A stretch of 64,000 nt of DNA from Coturnix japonica (taxonomy: Eukaryota > Chordata > Aves > Galliformes > Phasianidae), in assembly GCF_001577835.2 (NCBI RefSeq), contig NC_029519.1:40654512-40718511 (forward strand), in the 5' to 3' direction. The notes beneath the pieces are model-generated. The model did not search any database. It worked only from the letters and a program-made list of their open reading frames with translations, and was not told the DNA's origin. Positions 18,972-29,842 of the stretch are shown here, piece by piece; position 1 is the first letter of the stretch, and every line of letters begins with the position of its first letter. Both the position numbers and the translations under genes were made by a program.

Positions 18972-21900
18972 ATGAACCTAATGCTGGGGCTGCTGCTGTT
19001 CGTGGGCACGCTGCTGTACTCCTACGTGGAGGCGCTGCTGAAGCTGCTGCTGCCCGTCAAGAGGAAGAACGTCCGCGGGGAGCTGGTTGCTGGTGGACTG
19101 GCGCTGCCCGCGGCCTGGGCAGAGCCACGGCCCGAGAGTTCGCCCGGTGCCAGAGCCGCCTGGTGCTGTGGGACGTCGAGGCGGTGAGGCTGGATGGGTC
19201 CTGACGGGGCGAGGGGAGCGGGTCTGAGGGCTGCAGGTGGCTGTGGGGAGCTGGGAGCCGTCTGTGTGCGGCTAGTTCTAAGCCCCTGCCATGGACAAGG
19301 TTGCCAACCACCAGACCAGGCTGCAATCCAACCTGGATCCAATCCATCCTGGCTTTGAATGTCTCCAGAGATGGGGTATTCACTGCCTCTCTGGGCAACC
19401 TATTCCAGTGCCTCACCACCACCTGCTGAGTGAAAAAATTCTTCTGAACATCTAACCTAAATCTCCCCCTTTTTTAGTTTAAATACATCTGGAGCACTAT
19501 GTCCAGTTTGGGGCTCTCCAGTTCAAGAAAGAAAGGGATCTCCTAGAGTCCAGCAGGGGGCCACAAAGATGATTAGTAACCTCTTTTCTCACAGCCAGAC
19601 TGTTATTCATGCCATATGCTGGGCACCTCTGGTATCTCCAGGCTGTCACCTGCAGCTGTGCTTTAGTCCTCTGCTTACAATCAGGAGGCTTCCAGATGTC
19701 ACCTGGTGCCCACTTCCCACTGTCCAGCTAAATGAGCTTTAATGAGGCAAGGGCATTATTTGTCTCTCCGTTCCATTTCCAGCAGCAGTCCTGTGCAGGT
19801 CCTAAATTTAAAGTCCTCCCCCAAGGTGCCATGGTGCCCAAACAGCAAAGCGCAGGCAATGTATGGTTGCACATGCAACTAAGTGGGCTGTACTGAGGTC
19901 ATTATGCTCATGTCATACGTGTATCCTTCTTTCCTTCCTCCCATAGCATGGCCTCAAGGAGACAGCAACAGAGTGTGAAGGGCTGGGAGCCACTGTTCAC
20001 ACCTTTGTGGTGGACTGCAGCAAAAGAGAAGAGATCTACAGCGCTGCTGAGAAGGTGGGGGAAGTAGGCACGTGAGCCAAGAATTACCCAGACATGCCGG
20101 GGGTTTGAGAAAGGCTGGAAAATAGCACCTGAGGTTTTCCACGTAGATTGTGCCAGCTGTGACTGTGTAGAGCATATTTTCTGTGGGTGATATGTAGGAG
20201 ACTATAAATGCTGGCAGTAAATAAGGGAAAAACACCAGATCTAAATCAGCTTTCAAGATACTGCACAGTTCCCACCAGATTGGGAAAGAACATGATTTTC
20301 TCCTCTCTGAAAAAAGAACCTAAAACAAAAAACAAACAAAAAAAAAGCCCCACAGGATTGTAAAGAGTTAAATTAATTGTTGCTCACAGCCTTGCACATC
20401 TGTGATAATGAATGTCATGGGCCTCCTTTTGTCCAAAAGGTGAAAAAGGACATTGGTGATGTCTCCATCCTGGTAAATAACGCTGGTGTGATTGCAGCTG
20501 CTGACCTGCTCTCCACCCAGGACCACCAAATAGAGAAGATGTTTGAAGTCAACATTCTTGCTCACATCTGGGTAAGGGTTGTCGCTGTGTTTATGTCTCT
20601 GTGTTTTTTTGAGTGTTGGTAAGGATGAGAGTGGCACTTGCTTTATCCCCTGTAGAGCTTCTCTCCGCTCTTTGCCAGTGGCCTGCATGGAAGTGATGCA
20701 GCTGGGACATCTCAGAGCTGGGCTCTGGGCTCCTTGGCATTGTGGCAACTAGCCCTGGGGACACAGCTGGCAGCAGGGCCTTACAGGGTGGAGGGCACAG
20801 AAAAGAAATTAAAGAAAGTTAAAGAAACTCTGCTTGCAGTGGGAAAAATGAGAACTAAGGGATTGTATGTGGTGGGAAAGAGACACTGGCAATGTTGCTG
20901 CTGACAAGGGAAATCTAGAAAGCAGCTTAGGAGCAACATGAGCATCAGCCTCTGGCCTTGGGTGCTGTGTGGTATCTTGCATTAGGGAGAGCTTCACTTA
21001 ATTGCATGCAATTAGAATCAGTGTTGAGGACATCTAAGAAGTCATTGCTCTTTTCCTCCTCACCCTATTTCTGCCCCTTTTAAAACTCCTTTTCAAGACA
21101 ACGAGAGCTTTTCTGCCTACAATGATGAAGAACAACCACGGTCACATTGTCACAGTGGCTTCTGCAGCAGGTCAATTTGTAACTTCTTTCATGGTGGCTT
21201 ATTGGTAAGTGACTTCAAAATCAGCTCTCTTCATTTAATTTTAATTGTGTCTTCTCCACCAGCAAACACGGAGTAACAGAAATAAACTTCCCACTGAATA
21301 AGCTACTTCCAAAGGACAGTGCTAAGGAGAAAAAACCCACAACATAAGGACCAATAGAGGTACCCACTGATTTGCTTATTAGCTCTGACTGATTCAGGTG
21401 ATCCGGTGAAGGACTAATGTGTTACAAATCAACTAACGCAATCTTCAATCTTTTTTCTCTCCGTAACTGATCTGGACTTTTGCTTACTAAGAAAGGTATT
21501 TTATTCCCTTCTTCTTAGACCATAGTGCTCTTGTGAGTCACTGTAGTTTTGTCAAGTAAACGTATAATGAGTAGCTTTTTGTATTTCTAGTATTTGTGAC
21601 AGTGACTTCGGTACATAGAAATACTTCTGCCACCACGTGGTAAAATGCAGACTTTGACAGTAAACCATTCACATGACAAAAGAAACATGCTAATACTTAG
21701 TGTTGCAAGCATCACATCACTACTGAGAGATCAATGCACTGCCCATTTAAACTAGAAGTATTTATATTTCATGAACAAAGTTACAGAAGAGCTCTAACGT
21801 GGCATGTTATCAGCCTGCATGTTGTTAGCCCTCTACCACGGTGGTTCCAAACAGAACCATTTTCCCTGGGTACGTTTCTGCACAGGGAGTCACTGTTGGT

Positions 21901-24103
21901 AGCAGGAGAACTCCTGAGCCAGGAGTTTTAACCAGTTTTCACTGTTCAGATCCTTAGCATCAAATGTGTTCATCTGTTTCTGCTTGCCAAGAATTTTCTA
22001 ACACCACTCTAACAAGTAAACGCTTCGGGTTTATGCGCTAAGATTTATCAGACTCTTCATGATAAAGGTAACTTTCTGAAGGATGCCCACTTTGCATCCC
22101 ATAGTGTCTTCTCCAGTCTGCACTGTGTATTTCAGCACTGAGCTGTGGCACAACAGTTAGAATTAGCCCCCGCCTTCCCATTGTTTCCCTCACTAGTCAG
22201 TACTGCATGTTCTCTCAGCCCCTTTCCATTTCTGAGGCTGGAAATAACATTCGTGCCTTCTGATTTGTGCTTTTTTCCTCCACCAGTTCAAGCAAGTTTG
22301 CTGCAGTTGGATTTCATAAAGCTCTAACGGAGGAGCTGACTTCACTGGGAAAGGATGGAATAAAAACAACGTGTCTCTGTCCAGTTTTTATGAATACTGG
22401 ATTTGTCAAAAACCCCAGTACTAGGTAATAATGATCACAAGTCAGCATTACATATTTGTCCCTGCTTTACCTGTTATTCAAACCGAGTGTATTTCCCACA
22501 TAGCAGTTGTCCTTTATTTACCTGACTTTGTGCACATGTGAAGTATCCTACTTCACATTCAGCAGCTGCCCATGTTTTATCACTGTTGCCCTTACTTATA
22601 TGCTTTCCTTTGATTTTAGGCTTGGAAAGATCTTGGAGGTTGATGAAGTTGTGAAGGCACTGATGGAAGGAATATTGACCAACCAGAAAATGGTTTTTGT
22701 TCCACCACAGCTGAGCTTTGCTTTAGTTTCTGAAATGTAAGTGGCACGCACACACACACATACAAATAAACCACCAAAGAAGGGGAAAAAAATGCAACAT
22801 AAATGCAGGAGAGTACAAGCATCACATTAGTGACATTGGCTTCAAGTTTAAGCTTCACTGTAGGAGGAAATGTAATTAGCACCGTTAGTAGTCAAATACT
22901 ACATTTGGCAGCATAGAAATATTCTTGCTTGACAGCTAGATACGAGAAATTTAGGTTCAACCCAGCTTCTTTTACTTTCTACTACCGTCAATATTTTTCA
23001 CCACTGCATTCATTTATTTATGTCATTCCTTATTTAACTTCAGATGGAGAAAGATCAAGGGATCACTTTTCCTTCACAAATGGGAATTGCCACAGGGCTT
23101 GCAAAGAACAATTTGTCTGGAACAGGAGCCCTAGGCAAACTCCAGAAACAGTTGAACAACTGCTGCTTTTTACTGTTCTGAGTCAACACCAGAAGGTCTA
23201 GGTCATGGAGGCTGAGAATGCTGCTTCTCTCTGCTATATGAAGTGAAATTTGTCCTCTCAGGCTTTAATATTCAGTGTATCTGCTCCTCTAGCGAGGCTG
23301 TGTTTTCACTGGAGCTCTGACTCAAGACCTGAAATTTACATAAGAGCAACTAAATTGACACTTCAGTCAACTTCTACAGCATTCCAAGAAACACTTCATA
23401 ATAACTTGTTAATGAAACTCAACATCAGACAGTTAAAGAACAACTCTTTTGCATTCCAAGGGATACTTGGACAGCAGAAGTGTGCAAAGCCACAAAGGAG
23501 TGGTACTTAATACTGTCATAACCCTTAAGATAACTCTGTGTTAAGCTGGGAGCAGGCAGACACAAAGAGATACGGCTCATGCTAAGAAAAAATATCATAG
23601 AAGAGGGAAGTGCACGTCAAGGTCTCTTTTACCATCCCACCCTTTCCTCAGACTGCTGCTTTTGAAAGTAGAAAAACACTTAATAAGCACAGCTCTCTAC
23701 TCAGTGTTAAACCTTCGTGGGTCCTGCATGCAGTGTTGCAGCCAACATCTTTTGCAGTGGATATCTACCCTTGAAGTGATCATAAAAGGGGGAAGGTGCT
23801 GAAGGGACTGTCAAGCTAGTCGAACAGTTATGAAGGCAATGGGTTTTTAGGAAGTACTCCCCAGATTTAAGTTCTGGTCTCAGTCTGATGTTCACATGCA
23901 GTCTGTGCCCTGATGAGCTCCAGTCCCACCTGTGGTAACACTTCCTCTGAAACCTGAATTCTTATCCTAGGTTTAATTTCATGGATTTTTTTACTTTTTT
24001 TTTTTCATCCTCCAGGTTGATTCCAGAACGTGCCTCGAATGTTCTCAAGAAGCTGACCGATGTTAAGTTTGATGCAATTGTTGGGCATGGAAGCAATCAG
24101 TGA
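18972..24103 (+). CDS. HSD17B11: 17-beta-hydroxysteroid dehydrogenase 11-like, copy 1 (exon 1 frame-shifted)
   Basis: Lipid-droplet/ER short-chain dehydrogenase (SDR16C family), head to head with NUDT9 as human HSD17B11 is. Exons: 18972-19183, 19947-20054, 20440-20571, 21098-21204, 22287-22424, 22620-22736 and 24016-24103. Exons 2-7 match copy 2 in length and phase and keep NNAG, the catalytic Ser (VASAAG) and YCSSK. Exon 1 encodes the same hydrophobic N-terminal anchor ([20 protein letters not shown]) but is 212 nt against 210 in copy 2. Two extra bases near 19087-19100 shift the frame just before the Rossmann TGxxxGxG motif, so the ATG-initiated frame stops at 19187. This is either a recently disabled copy or a local sequence error, since the rest shows no decay. 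Exon 6 ends AT rather than AG, turning the split Arg codon into Met. Confidence 0.85.
19275..19580. mobile_element. Two opposed CR1 fragments in intron 1 of HSD17B copy 1
   Basis: About 19275-19475 reads as minus-strand CR1 (GTATTCACTGCCTCTCTGGG, CCTATTCCAGTGCCTCACCA). About 19484-19580 reads as plus-strand CR1 5'-ward sequence (TCTGGAGCACTATGTCCAG, GTCCAGCAGGGGGCCACAA). They are absent from the matching intron of copy 2, so they inserted after, or were lost since, the duplication. Confidence 0.7.
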
Positions 24104-24694
24104 AAAGGAAATTGTTTCTTATTTCCCCGTGAAATGACTGAAATCAGAACATCTGCTGAGTGTAGCTCAATGATTTGGATTCAGAGCAGAATTGAGCTGG
24201 GTACTTCTTCCACGCCACCACTTCCAATCACACCTTAAGGTCCATCACACACAAGCAGGAACAGATATGAGTAATGTGGTGTGTTAACAGAGCAGAGATG
24301 CAACTCTAGAAGTCAGAAGGACTGTTCTGACTGTGCATTCTACCATCTCTGGCTCCTACTACGGCAGCAGACAGCAAATCCAGCAAGGCCTATTTTGGGG
24401 TCGGAAAAGCTACCTACATGAATACAATGGGATTGCCTGAGTCTTCTAATCCTGAGTAGGATTAGTCTGGTCTTATCACTGAGCAACACTGTCTTGTGTG
24501 GGGAGGAGTTCTTTGAGGTGTCCCACTTCATCTTAATGAAGCATTTTAAGTTCAAAAAGCCTTGTATTGCACGCTCCATGTTTTGTGCTTTTGTAACGAG
24601 TACTTGAAATAATACAGCTTTTTAATCGTGTGTTACCTAAGTATGTTTGATTGTCCATCATGCATGAGCACCGTCAGAACAACTTGTACAACAG

Positions 24695-24700
24695 AATAAA
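24695..24700 (+). terminator. HSD17B11: Poly(A) signal of HSD17B copy 1
   Basis: AATAAA (in AGAATAAAAGCAG) lies about 590 nt after the stop. The same signal and context occur in copy 2 at 33893. Confidence 0.7.
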
Positions 24701-25720
24701 AGCAGATCTCTACCCAGAAGGTGTCAAATAACCCCATACCTGTTCTCCTTCCTCAGAGTTTATCAATTCCAATCCTGTGAAATGCTAAACCCATTCATTG
24801 CACAAGATGCTGTAGCACAGCCAGCCCTGGATAATCCTGGGCTTTAACCTGTGCTTCCCCATGCAAGTACAGGGGAACTGCAGTGCAGGAATACTCTGCC
24901 AGTGCCTGGGCCCAGTCAGAGATGTGTGTGCCAGACCAATGGGCAGGAGTATAAGGGGAACAGCCCCAGATGGGCCAAGCTCTTCCTCACGATCCAGCCA
25001 TGAGCCAGCCACCTGCTCTACCAGGACCTTTCAATGACCAGGAGGTTAAGCCTCCAAAGTTCTGCATGAACTAACTGCCTTTGCCCTGAGGTACAAGAGA
25101 ACACCATGCGATGAAACACCGGTCAAAGACCTCTTCAGAGCATAGATTCTTTCTGCCTACTCACATAGCTCCTCACTGTGGCTGGCTAGGAGGTCTGAAT
25201 TTTGCATTTGCAGGAGGTCTGAGTACACTGCCCACATTAAGCACGGCAAGAAGTGGGTGGCTTCTAACATGGTCCTTGTTCTGCATACCAATGTTTTTTT
25301 AGGCTCCTCAGTTCTCTTGGCCACAAGAGACAAGCTTATCCCAAAATCTGGTTGTTACAGACGCTTAGCAGAAGTTGAATACTGCCATCTCACACACTGG
25401 CTTAAGGCACTTGTGAGTTGAGCGAGAGACACTGGACTCATCTCTGTGTCCCTCTGAGCCATCTCCTGGAGCTGGCACTTCCCTGCCTCAGCCACAGTTC
25501 TGACCTGAGCCCCATGCCAGGAGAATGGCAGCACTGCTGAGCTGTGAAATTAGGGTCTGGCTGCACTACTGATGTGCTAATTAAGAACAGAAACAAGTGC
25601 CAGGAGAAGAATAACAAGTCTGTAGTTCTGTGTATCTCCAGTGGAATCAAACATCTTTCCCACATATAGGATGAGTAACTGCAGCCAAAGCACTGGGACA
25701 AAATCTCTATTAACAACTAA

Positions 25721-27555
25721 TCTCATACAAGCCAATTCTGGACATTAATGGAGCCTTCACTCTCCTTAGAGTAGGTAAAAGGAAAATCCTTCTATATCCA
25801 ATTATGAACACAATTTGAATACATCTGAATTTCTAAATGAAAAGAGAAAAGCAAGTAATCCCCTTCAAACAGGACAATGCAAATACATTGTTAGAGCTGG
25901 AGGAATAAACCCAAGCGATCTTTCAGATTCTCCCATTTCTTATTAACATTTCTATTTCGGTTAGAGTTCTGGATGCTGAATTACACAGAAGTGACAGAGC
26001 TGGGCAGTGTAGACTCAATTAGATATGCAAAATACAACAGGCTGATCCAAAAGCAGTTACATTACAAAAGCATACTGTAGAACACAGGTCAAATTAAAAA
26101 ATGAGATAAATTACTCTAGAATATGAGTAGCTTTGTGATGTCAAGCCAAGCACTTCACAAAAAACACTCCAGATGTGCTCTGCTGGAAGCAGGAGACCCC
26201 AAACACTCCCTACAGAGAGGAGACCACAGCCTTCACCTGAACCATGTCAAAAGGAATGGCATTCAGAAATGCCATTAGGGAAGCTCAGGAGACAGAACTC
26301 CATCTGCCTCTTGCTCCTTTGCCTTGTATGAGCAAGGGCTTCTTATCCCAGCACAACTCTGTCCTGATAACCCCACGAGACAATGAATAAAGCCACCAGG
26401 AAGTTCAGCACAGCAATATCTTTCATAAGCAAAGGATGGGTGACCACCAACATATATTTTGCTGACAGTTCCTCACGTAAACCTGACATCACCCACTGCG
26501 CCTTCTATAACATCACATAGCAGGGCATATACACTACTTTGGATTAGTTGTACATTAGTTTGCTCTGTGCAAATTCCATTTGATAAAGAGCCCTTCTCTG
26601 GAACTATAAATCACTTAGGGAGGAAGACGTTAGGACAGCATTTTGTTCTGCCTGACCACAGCCATGGGTCAGCCTGCTTACAGCAATCAAAGCTCGTTCA
26701 TCAGCCTGTTTGGGAAAGATCAGCACACAAGGGACTGTCTATTCTCCACTAAGGTTAAAACCAGCCAGTGCTCTGCTCCAGCCAAGTGGTAGAAAAAGGT
26801 GCAGTGAAAACAGAATTCAGGAGGACAAACAGGGAAGACTTTCCTTAAAACCGTCCAAGTTCCCTGAGGCAAACTGCATCAGCAAGACAGATTAGGATTT
26901 CCACAGGTTTCTCAAATAGATCTGCAGTTATTCCCACTTCTGCCCTTTTATTTTGGGGTGCGGGGGTATATTTTGTTTGTTTTCTGCAGTCACTATCAGT
27001 TCTTTTCACTCAGGATGAGGACTTTCTTTCAAAGAAGTCAAATTTCTTTAGACATTGCAGGAGACAATGGTAAAGGCCTTATTAACACCAAAGAAGACCA
27101 TATCCACTGCCCTCCCCTCATCCATCAGGGTGACTGTTTCACTGCAGGAGCCTTGTTCACCTTGGTGAACACACCGATGGTGGGTTCTACTGATGTTGTT
27201 ATACACCTGGACCCTGGAAAGGGGTTCCACAAGCAGCTGATATTTCCATTTTGGAAACTGTAACCCTTCCTCTAAGTTAGCAGCTTCAGTACTCTGGACA
27301 AGTGCTTCCTACGTAGCCAGGAGAACTTCCATAGTGAAAAAGACAACAGACATTCCTTTCACAGCGCAAACACAACACACGTTCCCATTGCCAAACCTGT
27401 CAATCCCCCAGGGATTATATAAAAATCATAAAGGTCAACTAAAAAATTTGGCTGCTTTACCAGGAGGGAAGTAATTAAACTAAACAATCAGCAGGTCCAA
27501 AGAAGACATGACTCATGACATCTTGTGGTTTTCTGATGCAAGCCACTCTGCCCAA
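25721..27555. other. Spacer between the HSD17B duplication and the SCPP-like gene
   Basis: No supported gene. The only recognisable content is a CR1 reverse-transcriptase fragment near 27.04-27.24 kb, listed separately. Confidence 0.55.
27040..27240 (-). mobile_element. CR1 LINE reverse-transcriptase fragment
   Basis: The minus strand encodes LMDEGRAVDMVFFGVNKAF, a diverged form of the CR1 reverse-transcriptase block usually read as VDEGRAVDVVYLDFSKAF. Only a short piece is left and it is old. Confidence 0.7.
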
Positions 27556-27560
27556 AACCA

Positions 27561-27568
27561 TATATATA
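27561..27568 (+). promoter_or_regulatory. TATA box of the small SCPP-like gene
   Basis: TATATATA is preceded by CCAAAACCA. A start site about 25-30 bp downstream (near 27590) would give a leader exon of about 60 nt ending at the donor AAAG|GTAACA at 27652/27653, the usual size for an SCPP first exon. Confidence 0.6.
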
Positions 27569-27589
27569 GACAATGTCCATCCATGCATC

Positions 27590-29420
27590 ACTATCGCCAT
27601 CGCCTGAGCCACCTGCCTCCTTCTGATCAGCCGCTCAACATGCAGCCCAAAGGTAACACAGATCCTTGGCTCTTATCTGTGCTATGTTGCAGGCAGATGC
27701 TGGAGTAGGTTGTCCAGACAGACTGTGGAGCCTCCACCACAGGAGAGGCTCTGATCCCACCTGGACACAGTCCTGGACAAACCTGCTCCAGCTGACTTTG
27801 CTGAAAGGGCCTGGATGTGGGAGGGGGGTGAACTCCATCAGCTCCAGAGGTCCCTCAGCCTTTCTGTGAGGCTGCAAAGAAACAGCTCCTGGCAAGGACC
27901 ACTCAAAAAACACCCCTTCCTTACCCTGACTGCACACATCAGCAGCTCAAAGACAGGGCTGGCACTTGAGGACACACAACACAGTGCACACAACTGACAA
28001 CACAGCTCCTGCTGCCCCGTTTCCCTGTCACTCCTCTCAGAGGACATTGCTCCTCATTGCTCCTCATTGCTCCTCCACATCTCCCCCTTCAGCCAAAAGC
28101 TGTAACGCTACTTGCTGTCTGCTTCACAGGAGTCTCTCTCACAATGAAGTTCCTGCTGCTGTCCTGCATCCTGAGCACGGTCCTTGTTGTCACCAACGCA
28201 GTAAGTACTGAACAAAAATACACAGGCATCCGGTGTGGGAAATCTTAACAATGTTAGCTGGAAATTACATGGCTTTTATCTTCAGGACAGCCTCAAGAAC
28301 ACCAAAGGTTGTTACATGGCTAAATGCATTTATGGTATTCCCAATTTAGATTTCCAGGTTAAGATTAAGCCCTTCTCAGACTTGAAAGCGAAAACAACAA
28401 ATAGCAAGCTCACACCCAGACCATCAACCAAGTCCTTATTCCACCAGCACAGAACTAAGCAGACAGTTTTTCAGACACTGAAGAACAACTTCCCTTTTCA
28501 GATGTAGCACGCTAACAGGACATGTTGATTAACAATATGTATGGTTTTAAAACCAAAAAGGAAGTGTCTGTTAGTTTTATTCTCGGCAATAATAAACAAC
28601 AAGAAAAAAACCACCATCAACAGCATACCACCAAGTACAATGAATTGTGCTTTGCTCAAAAATAAAATAAAATAAAAATTCATACTTTTTCTACAGAAGG
28701 GCTCTGACAGCGTTGAAAGCTCTGGTTCGGAGAGCCTAGAAGAGGTAAGTCTTCTGTTTCTCAGTTCCTGAATCTCACCAGCAATAACATTCACATTGAC
28801 CTGGAGGGGTTGGTACTGAGCTGGGAAACACTGACGCACAATTCTTCTCCTTTCACAGCGCCCACAAAAAGGAACTCGCGTTGTCTTGCCCCTTCTTGGC
28901 GGCCTCCTGAATCAGCGCAAGTACGCTCGGCCAACCCTTGTGCTGGAAGTCTGAGGTAAGCCTCCTGCCTTGTAGTATAAGACACAAGCCTACAGCAAAC
29001 CCTACCGCTACATCTGCCTACTTCTCACTTGCATTGCTCTAATTATGCAATAAATAGCCTTTAGAACATAACATACTAAATAACTTGGAAGCAGTGCAGC
29101 TTTTATGTCTCGTTCAGCATGGTACTTCTAGAATTAACAATGAACAGACTAAAGCCACTAATGCCATTGGTTCTAACCTGCAATTCTATTCTTACTCTGT
29201 AGATACCTATCTGGACAACCAGGGCCATCTCCTATGAAATACTGCTGCTTCCCAATCATCTTCTTCCTTCAGCTTCCTCATGCTTTTTATCACCAGCACA
29301 GTGAAACCACAGCTCAGCAGTGGGGTTCCCGTGACTGAAGCCAACGTGGGTCACAGTGAATAGCTCGCCGCACTCTTGTCTGCTTCCTTTCTATGTCTGA
29401 ATAAACGCTAGGTAGCAAGT
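27590..29420 (+). CDS. Unrecognised small secreted protein, SCPP-like (66 aa)
   Basis: I do not recognise this gene by name. Inferred exons: untranslated leader about 27590-27652; 28130-28200 (ATG at 28144); 28697-28744; 28859-28955 (stop at 28952-28954); untranslated last exon 29203-~29420. Splice sites are good (TTCACAG/GTAAGT, CTACAG/GTAAGT, TTCACAG/GTAAGC, TCTGTAG) and every coding intron is phase 0. Residues 1-19, MKFLLLSCILSTVLVVTNA, form a signal peptide with a good cleavage site. Residues 20-35, KGSDSVESSGSESLEE, carry S-x-E kinase motifs (SVE, SLE) and S-x-S chains. Residues 36-66 are basic and hydrophobic (RPQKGTRVVLPLLGG, then NQRKYARPTLVLEV), net about +5, without cysteine. Untranslated first exon, phase-0 introns, an acidic phospho-serine exon and an untranslated last exon are family traits of SCPP genes such as statherin. 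An in-frame upstream ATG at 27640 in the leader would add nine residues. Function is unknown. Confidence 0.72.
27690..27885 (+). mobile_element. CR1 fragment in intron 1 of the SCPP-like gene
   Basis: Diverged plus-strand CR1 3' region: GGAGTAGGTTGTCCAGACAG, GTGGAGCCTCCACCACAGG, CCTGGACACAGTCCTGGACA, then GAGGTCCCTC. It is older than the copies at 46.6 and 59.2 kb. Confidence 0.65.
28045..28074 (+). repeat. Three tandem 10-bp repeats
   Basis: CATTGCTCCT is repeated three times without mismatch, about 55 bp upstream of the signal-peptide exon of the SCPP-like gene, adding to a pyrimidine-rich acceptor region. Confidence 0.9.
29400..29405 (+). terminator. Poly(A) signal of the SCPP-like gene
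   Basis: AATAAA in TCTGAATAAACGC lies about 200 nt into the untranslated last exon. It ends this gene about 440 bp before the next start codon. Confidence 0.7.
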
Positions 29421-29641
29421 AACCACAATTTCTTCATCATTTCTTAACAACAAACGTTCCCACATCACTTCAGTGCCCACACTGCCACTGTCAGCAAAAC
29501 AGGGAGGGCACCACTGCAGCAGCTGAGCCCTCAGACTCTGGGCTCTGTGGAACCTCCATCCCATCCTTTAGACGGTCACTGTAGCACACAAACCACTGCT
29601 GCAGCACCACCAGCTCCTCCTTAGGATCTTGAGGTGGTTTA

Positions 29642-29842
29642 TTTGTTTGGTAAACAAAACAAATGACCGCCTCCCAGAGCTCACCGCCCTTATTGGGCGG
29701 AGCCACCATTCGGTTGGCTGAGCCCGTCCTTTGGCCCCGTCCCCTTCTCACTCCGCTCTCCCGACTGGCTGCATCTCTCTCCCCGGTCTCCCGGCGGGGC
29801 CGCGTGCATTGAGCTGTCCCGGTGGTGCGTAGCGGTCGCAAG
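29642..29842 (+). promoter_or_regulatory. Promoter of HSD17B copy 2
   Basis: ATTGG (inverted CCAAT) at 29692-29696 overlaps a GC box GGGCGG at 29695-29700, within GC-rich sequence that leads to the ATG. Just upstream, 29642-29658 is a perfect inverted repeat TTTGTTT-GGT-AAACAAA containing a forkhead-type GTAAACA core. No TATA box is seen. Confidence 0.6.

Larger units (their letters stand above)
18840..25720 (+). repeat. Tandem segmental duplication, unit 1
   Basis: Exons, many intron segments, the 3' UTR and about 1.5 kb of 3' flank match 29,690-35,800. The flanking match can be followed by eye, for example 24,780-24,900 against 34,250-34,370 and 25,310-25,450 against 35,297-35,470. The left edge may include part of the promoter, since ATTAGGCGGAG resembles ATTGGGCGGAG of unit 2. 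Confidence 0.85.

Noticed and set aside
18962-19204. Second frame across HSD17B copy 1 exon 1 that keeps the TGAARGLG motif
   Set aside because: It has no ATG before the motif and its N-terminal part is not family-like; it is the other side of the frame shift.
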